Positions 61,233 to 64,000 of a DNA stretch of 64,000 nt are shown piece by piece. The notes beneath the pieces were generated by a model. That model was given only the letters and a program-made list of their open reading frames with translations, was not told where the DNA came from and made no database searches. Position 1 is the first letter of the stretch. Each line of letters starts with the position of its first letter. Source of the stretch: Streptacidiphilus fuscans (GTDB lineage Bacteria; Actinomycetota; Actinomycetes; Streptomycetales; Streptomycetaceae); contig NZ_JADPRT010000025.1 in NCBI RefSeq assembly GCF_015690355.1, forward strand, positions 1 to 64,000. The letters run 5' to 3'. Made by a program: the position numbers and the translations under genes.

Positions 61233-62825
61233 CTACGCCCGTCCCAGCCAGCGCAGGGCGAACCAGAGCTCCATCCGGGTCCCCGGATCGTCCAGGTCCG
61301 CGTCGAGAAGCGCGGCGACGCGAGCGACGCGCTGGCGGACGGTGTTGCGGTGGATGCCGAGGGCCACAGCCGTACGGTCCCAACTGCCGTGCGTGGACAG
61401 CCAACCGTGCAGGGTCTCCAGCAGGACGTCGGCTCCCGGCGGCCCGGCCGACAGCAGCGGCGCGAGCAGGTTCCTGGCCTGCGTCCGGGCCTCGTCGGGG
61501 TCGACCAGGGAGTGCACGCCCGCCTCGTCCCGAGGGTGACGGACCGTCCGACGGTCGGTGGCCAGCGCGCGGTGCAGGGCGCGCTCGGCCTGCGCAGCCG
61601 CCGCGCGCAGGTCCTCGGTCCCGGCCGGTGCGCTCACGCCGAGGGTCCAGCCGAGCCGGACGGCGTCGGGGAAGTCCCCCGCGTCGCCCGACTCCGGCAG
61701 CGGGATCACCGCGCGCAGGGAGTCTCCGTCGACCTCCAGGTAGGAGGTGCCGAGCGCCGTGCCGAGCGCCGCCAGGTGGACACGTGCCGACCGCGCCGAA
61801 CCGTCCGCCCGCGCGGCGGACCGACGCCCGGCGACCACCAACCAGCGTGACGCCGCCGCGTCGCCCGACGGGTGGAGCAGCGGGGCGAGTTCCTCCGCTC
61901 CCGCTCCCAGCAGGGCGCGCAGCAGGGCTCCGGCCGCGGACTCGTCGGTACCGAGCGCGTGACGCGGGCCGGTCAGCAGGGAGAGCAGGACGACGCCCAT
62001 CCCGGCGACGGACCGGTCCACCGACGTCTGACGGCCCACGGTGACCAGTGCCAACTGGAGCGCGCCGCTGCTCTCCGCGCCGCTGCCTTCTGCGCCCGGC
62101 ACGGTGTGCAGGATGAGCTGCGCCTCGCCCACGTGCTCGACGGCCGCCTCCGGGACGCGGCTCCCTGCGGCGCGGACGCGTCCCCGCGCACGGGCGAGCG
62201 CGAGCAGACGCTGCCGCGCCCCGTCGCCGGGCTGTGCGCCGCAGGCGACGAGCTCGTGCCCGTCGCCGTCGAGCAGCGCCGTCCAGGCCCCGAGGTGCGC
62301 GGCCAACTGCCGCAGCACCGCCTCGACGGCATCGGGCCGTGCCGCTGCCGCGGCGAGGTCGGACTGGGCGCGCGACATCCGGCGCAGCTCCCGGCTGCGG
62401 GCCTCGGCCATGGCGAGGTGGACCACGCGGGAGAGCGCGACGAACGGCGTCTCGGGCGGCACCAGCAGCAGCGGCAGCCCCCAGCGGTCGCAGGCGGCGA
62501 GCAGTTCCTGCGGCACCTCGTCGTGGACCGGAGCGAGGCCGAAGCCGAGCGCCGCCACTCGCGCGCGCACGAGGCGCTCCACATAGGCGTCCAACTCGGC
62601 CTGCCCGGTGCCGAGATGGCGTCCCGCCGTCAGCAGCAGCTCGCCGCCCAGCAGGTACCGGCTGGGATCCTCCCACTCCGAGGTGTGCACCATCGCGACC
62701 TCGCGGTCCTCGACCGGCCCGGCCACCTGGCGCACGCCGAGCCCGGCGTCGGACAGGACGACCTCCAGCGGGACCGCCGTCAGTCCGGCGAGCACAGGCG
62801 AGTCAGCCAGGGAATCAGCCGGCAT
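61233..62825 (-). CDS. PucR-family transcriptional regulator
   Basis: A 530-residue regulator from the ATG at 62825 (GGAAGGGG upstream). An N-terminal PucR ligand domain (VLAGLTAVPLEVVLSDAGLG) is followed by a GGDEF-like middle part and the C-terminal PucR HTH (GSWDRTAVALGIHRNTVRQRVARV). PucR controls purine degradation in Bacillus. It converges with coxG and is divergent from the symporter gene, which suggests that the molybdenum hydroxylase and the transporter may form a purine or similar catabolic unit. Confidence 0.88.
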   Translation of the reverse strand: MPADSLADSPVLAGLTAVPLEVVLSDAGLGVRQVAGPVEDREVAMVHTSEWEDPSRYLLGGELLLTAGRHLGTGQAELDAYVERLVRARVAALGFGLAPVHDEVPQELLAACDRWGLPLLLVPPETPFVALSRVVHLAMAEARSRELRRMSRAQSDLAAAAARPDAVEAVLRQLAAHLGAWTALLDGDGHELVACGAQPGDGARQRLLALARARGRVRAAGSRVPEAAVEHVGEAQLILHTVPGAEGSGAESSGALQLALVTVGRQTSVDRSVAGMGVVLLSLLTGPRHALGTDESAAGALLRALLGAGAEELAPLLHPSGDAAASRWLVVAGRRSAARADGSARSARVHLAALGTALGTSYLEVDGDSLRAVIPLPESGDAGDFPDAVRLGWTLGVSAPAGTEDLRAAAAQAERALHRALATDRRTVRHPRDEAGVHSLVDPDEARTQARNLLAPLLSAGPPGADVLLETLHGWLSTHGSWDRTAVALGIHRNTVRQRVARVAALLDADLDDPGTRMELWFALRWLGRA

Positions 62826-63008
62826 GCCAGGCCCCTTCCGGGTCGATGTCGCGGGCGAGCCTGTGTGCAGATCGTCCACCAGAGCACGTGGGAATGGAGG
62901 AAACCTACACTTCCTGGCTGCTCGGCGGCAGCCCTAGGTTCTTCCGCAGACCCCCAACACCCCCACAGCTGGACCGCCACCCCCCAGGCGGTCGGATCGG
63001 AGGCCTGC

Positions 63009-64000
63009 ATGGCTGTCGACTACGTGGTGATCGTCGCCTATCTGGTCGGAATCATCGGCGTCGGCTGGTGGGGCAGACGCCGTGCCCGGTCCAGGAGCGA
63101 CTTCCTGGTGGCCGGGCGCCGCCTCGGCCCGACCATGTACACCGGGACGATGGCCGCCGTGGTCCTCGGCGGGGCATCCACCATCGGCGGCGTCCGCCTC
63201 GGCTACACCTACGGGATCTCCGGCGCGTGGATGGTCTTCGCCATCGGACTCGGCCTGCTGGCCCTGAGCGTCTTCTTCTCCGGCCGGATCGCCCGGCTGA
63301 AGGTCTACACCGTCGCCGAGATGCTGTCGCTGCGCTACGGCGACGCGGCCAGCGTGATCTCCGGCGTGGTGATGTGGATGTACACGCTGATGCTCGCGGT
63401 GACCTCCACCATCGCCTACGCCAGCGTCTTCGACGTGCTCTTCGACATCCCGCGCTGGGCCGCCATCGTCATCGGCGGCGCGATCGTCGTGGGCTACTCG
63501 GCGCTCGGCGGCATGTGGTCGATCACCCTGACGGACATGGTCCAGTTCGTCGTCAAGAGCGTCGGCGTGCTCCTGCTCCTGCTGCCCCTGGCCGTGGTCA
63601 AGGCGGGCGGCTTCGGGCGGATGGAGGCGCGACTGCCGCACGGGTTCTTCTCCCCCACCTCGATCGGCGGGCAGACGATCTTCACCTACGTGCTGATCTA
63701 CACCTTCGGCATGCTGATCGGCCAGGACATCTGGCAGCGCGTGTTCACCGCCCGCAGCGACAAGGTCGCGTCCTTCGGCGGCACGGTGGCGGGCGTCTAC
63801 TGCCTCGTCTACGCGCTCGCCGGAGCGGTGATCGGGACCGCGACCAGGGCGCTCTACCCCACCCTGCCCGGCGCGGACAGCGCCTTCGCGACCATCGTCA
63901 AGAACGCCCTGCCGTCCGGGGTCAAGGGCCTGGTGCTGGCCGCGGCGCTGTCGGCGATGATGTCCACCGCGAGCGGAGCGCTGATCGCCTCCGCGACCGT
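63009..64000 (+). CDS. Sodium:solute symporter family protein (truncated by window end)
   Basis: At least 330 residues of an SSS-family transporter from the ATG at 63009 (GGAGG five bases upstream); the gene runs off the window. LPGADSAFATIVKNALPSGVKGLVLAAALSAMMSTASGALIASAT is the conserved TM8-TM9 region of the family, and DFLVAGRRLGPTM follows the first helix. The substrate is unknown; next to PucR a purine, allantoin or amino acid derivative is plausible. Confidence 0.9.
   Translation, partial: MAVDYVVIVAYLVGIIGVGWWGRRRARSRSDFLVAGRRLGPTMYTGTMAAVVLGGASTIGGVRLGYTYGISGAWMVFAIGLGLLALSVFFSGRIARLKVYTVAEMLSLRYGDAASVISGVVMWMYTLMLAVTSTIAYASVFDVLFDIPRWAAIVIGGAIVVGYSALGGMWSITLTDMVQFVVKSVGVLLLLLPLAVVKAGGFGRMEARLPHGFFSPTSIGGQTIFTYVLIYTFGMLIGQDIWQRVFTARSDKVASFGGTVAGVYCLVYALAGAVIGTATRALYPTLPGADSAFATIVKNALPSGVKGLVLAAALSAMMSTASGALIASAT

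Overview
This is high-GC DNA from a filamentous actinomycete, most likely a Streptomyces or Streptacidiphilus relative. The signs are GTG/TTG starts, GTGA/ATGA stop-start overlaps, a WhiJ/BldB-type HTH-DUF397 pair, a DUF574 methyltransferase, a TAT signal, many lipoproteins and a rifamycin-associated promoter element. The genus cannot be fixed from the sequence alone.

Layout. 0-4.5 kb: a self-sufficient CYP102-type P450-reductase fusion, divergent from a PAS-LuxR regulator. 4.5-15.1 kb: one long minus-strand run in the order cysH, cysD, cysN, sulfonate-type ABC transporter (ssuA, ssuB, ssuC), family-2 membrane glycosyltransferase, lipoprotein, secreted beta-helix protein. 15.1-19.4 kb: divergent from it, a UDP-sulfoquinovose synthase homologue (SQD1/SqdB), an HlyD-type adaptor and a truncated IS256-like transposase. 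Read together, these genes could take up and activate sulfate, reduce it to sulfite, build UDP-sulfoquinovose and place the sulfosugar in a surface or exported glycan. I regard this as the best candidate for an undescribed system.

19.7-27.7 kb: epoxide hydrolase, anti-sigma-like ATPase, HTH/DUF397 pair, methyltransferase, hypothetical genes, and a rifampicin monooxygenase (rox) with a 19-bp rifamycin-associated element in its promoter. 27.7-29.7 kb: the remnant of an alpha/beta hydrolase, two tandem structured RNAs that look like bacterial Y RNAs (the second carries a circularly permuted tRNA-like module), and the Ro60 orthologue (rsr) they would bind.

29.7-41.1 kb: housekeeping and accessory genes (MarR, DUF1992, nucleotidyltransferase, methyltransferase, MmyB-type HTH with divergent MFS pump, CYTH plus Nudix, GNAT), then a three-gene WXG/ESX-substrate-like cassette. 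41.1-47.6 kb: an alpha-glucoside utilisation operon (binding protein, two permeases, GH13 hydrolase; no ATPase) behind a ROK repressor. 47.8-53 kb: membrane protein, KamA-like radical SAM enzyme, TenA/PqqC-like protein, lipoprotein, hypothetical genes and a MITE-like inverted repeat. 53.2-64 kb: a coxSLMDEFG-type molybdenum hydroxylase operon with a convergent PucR regulator and a truncated sodium:solute symporter at the window edge.
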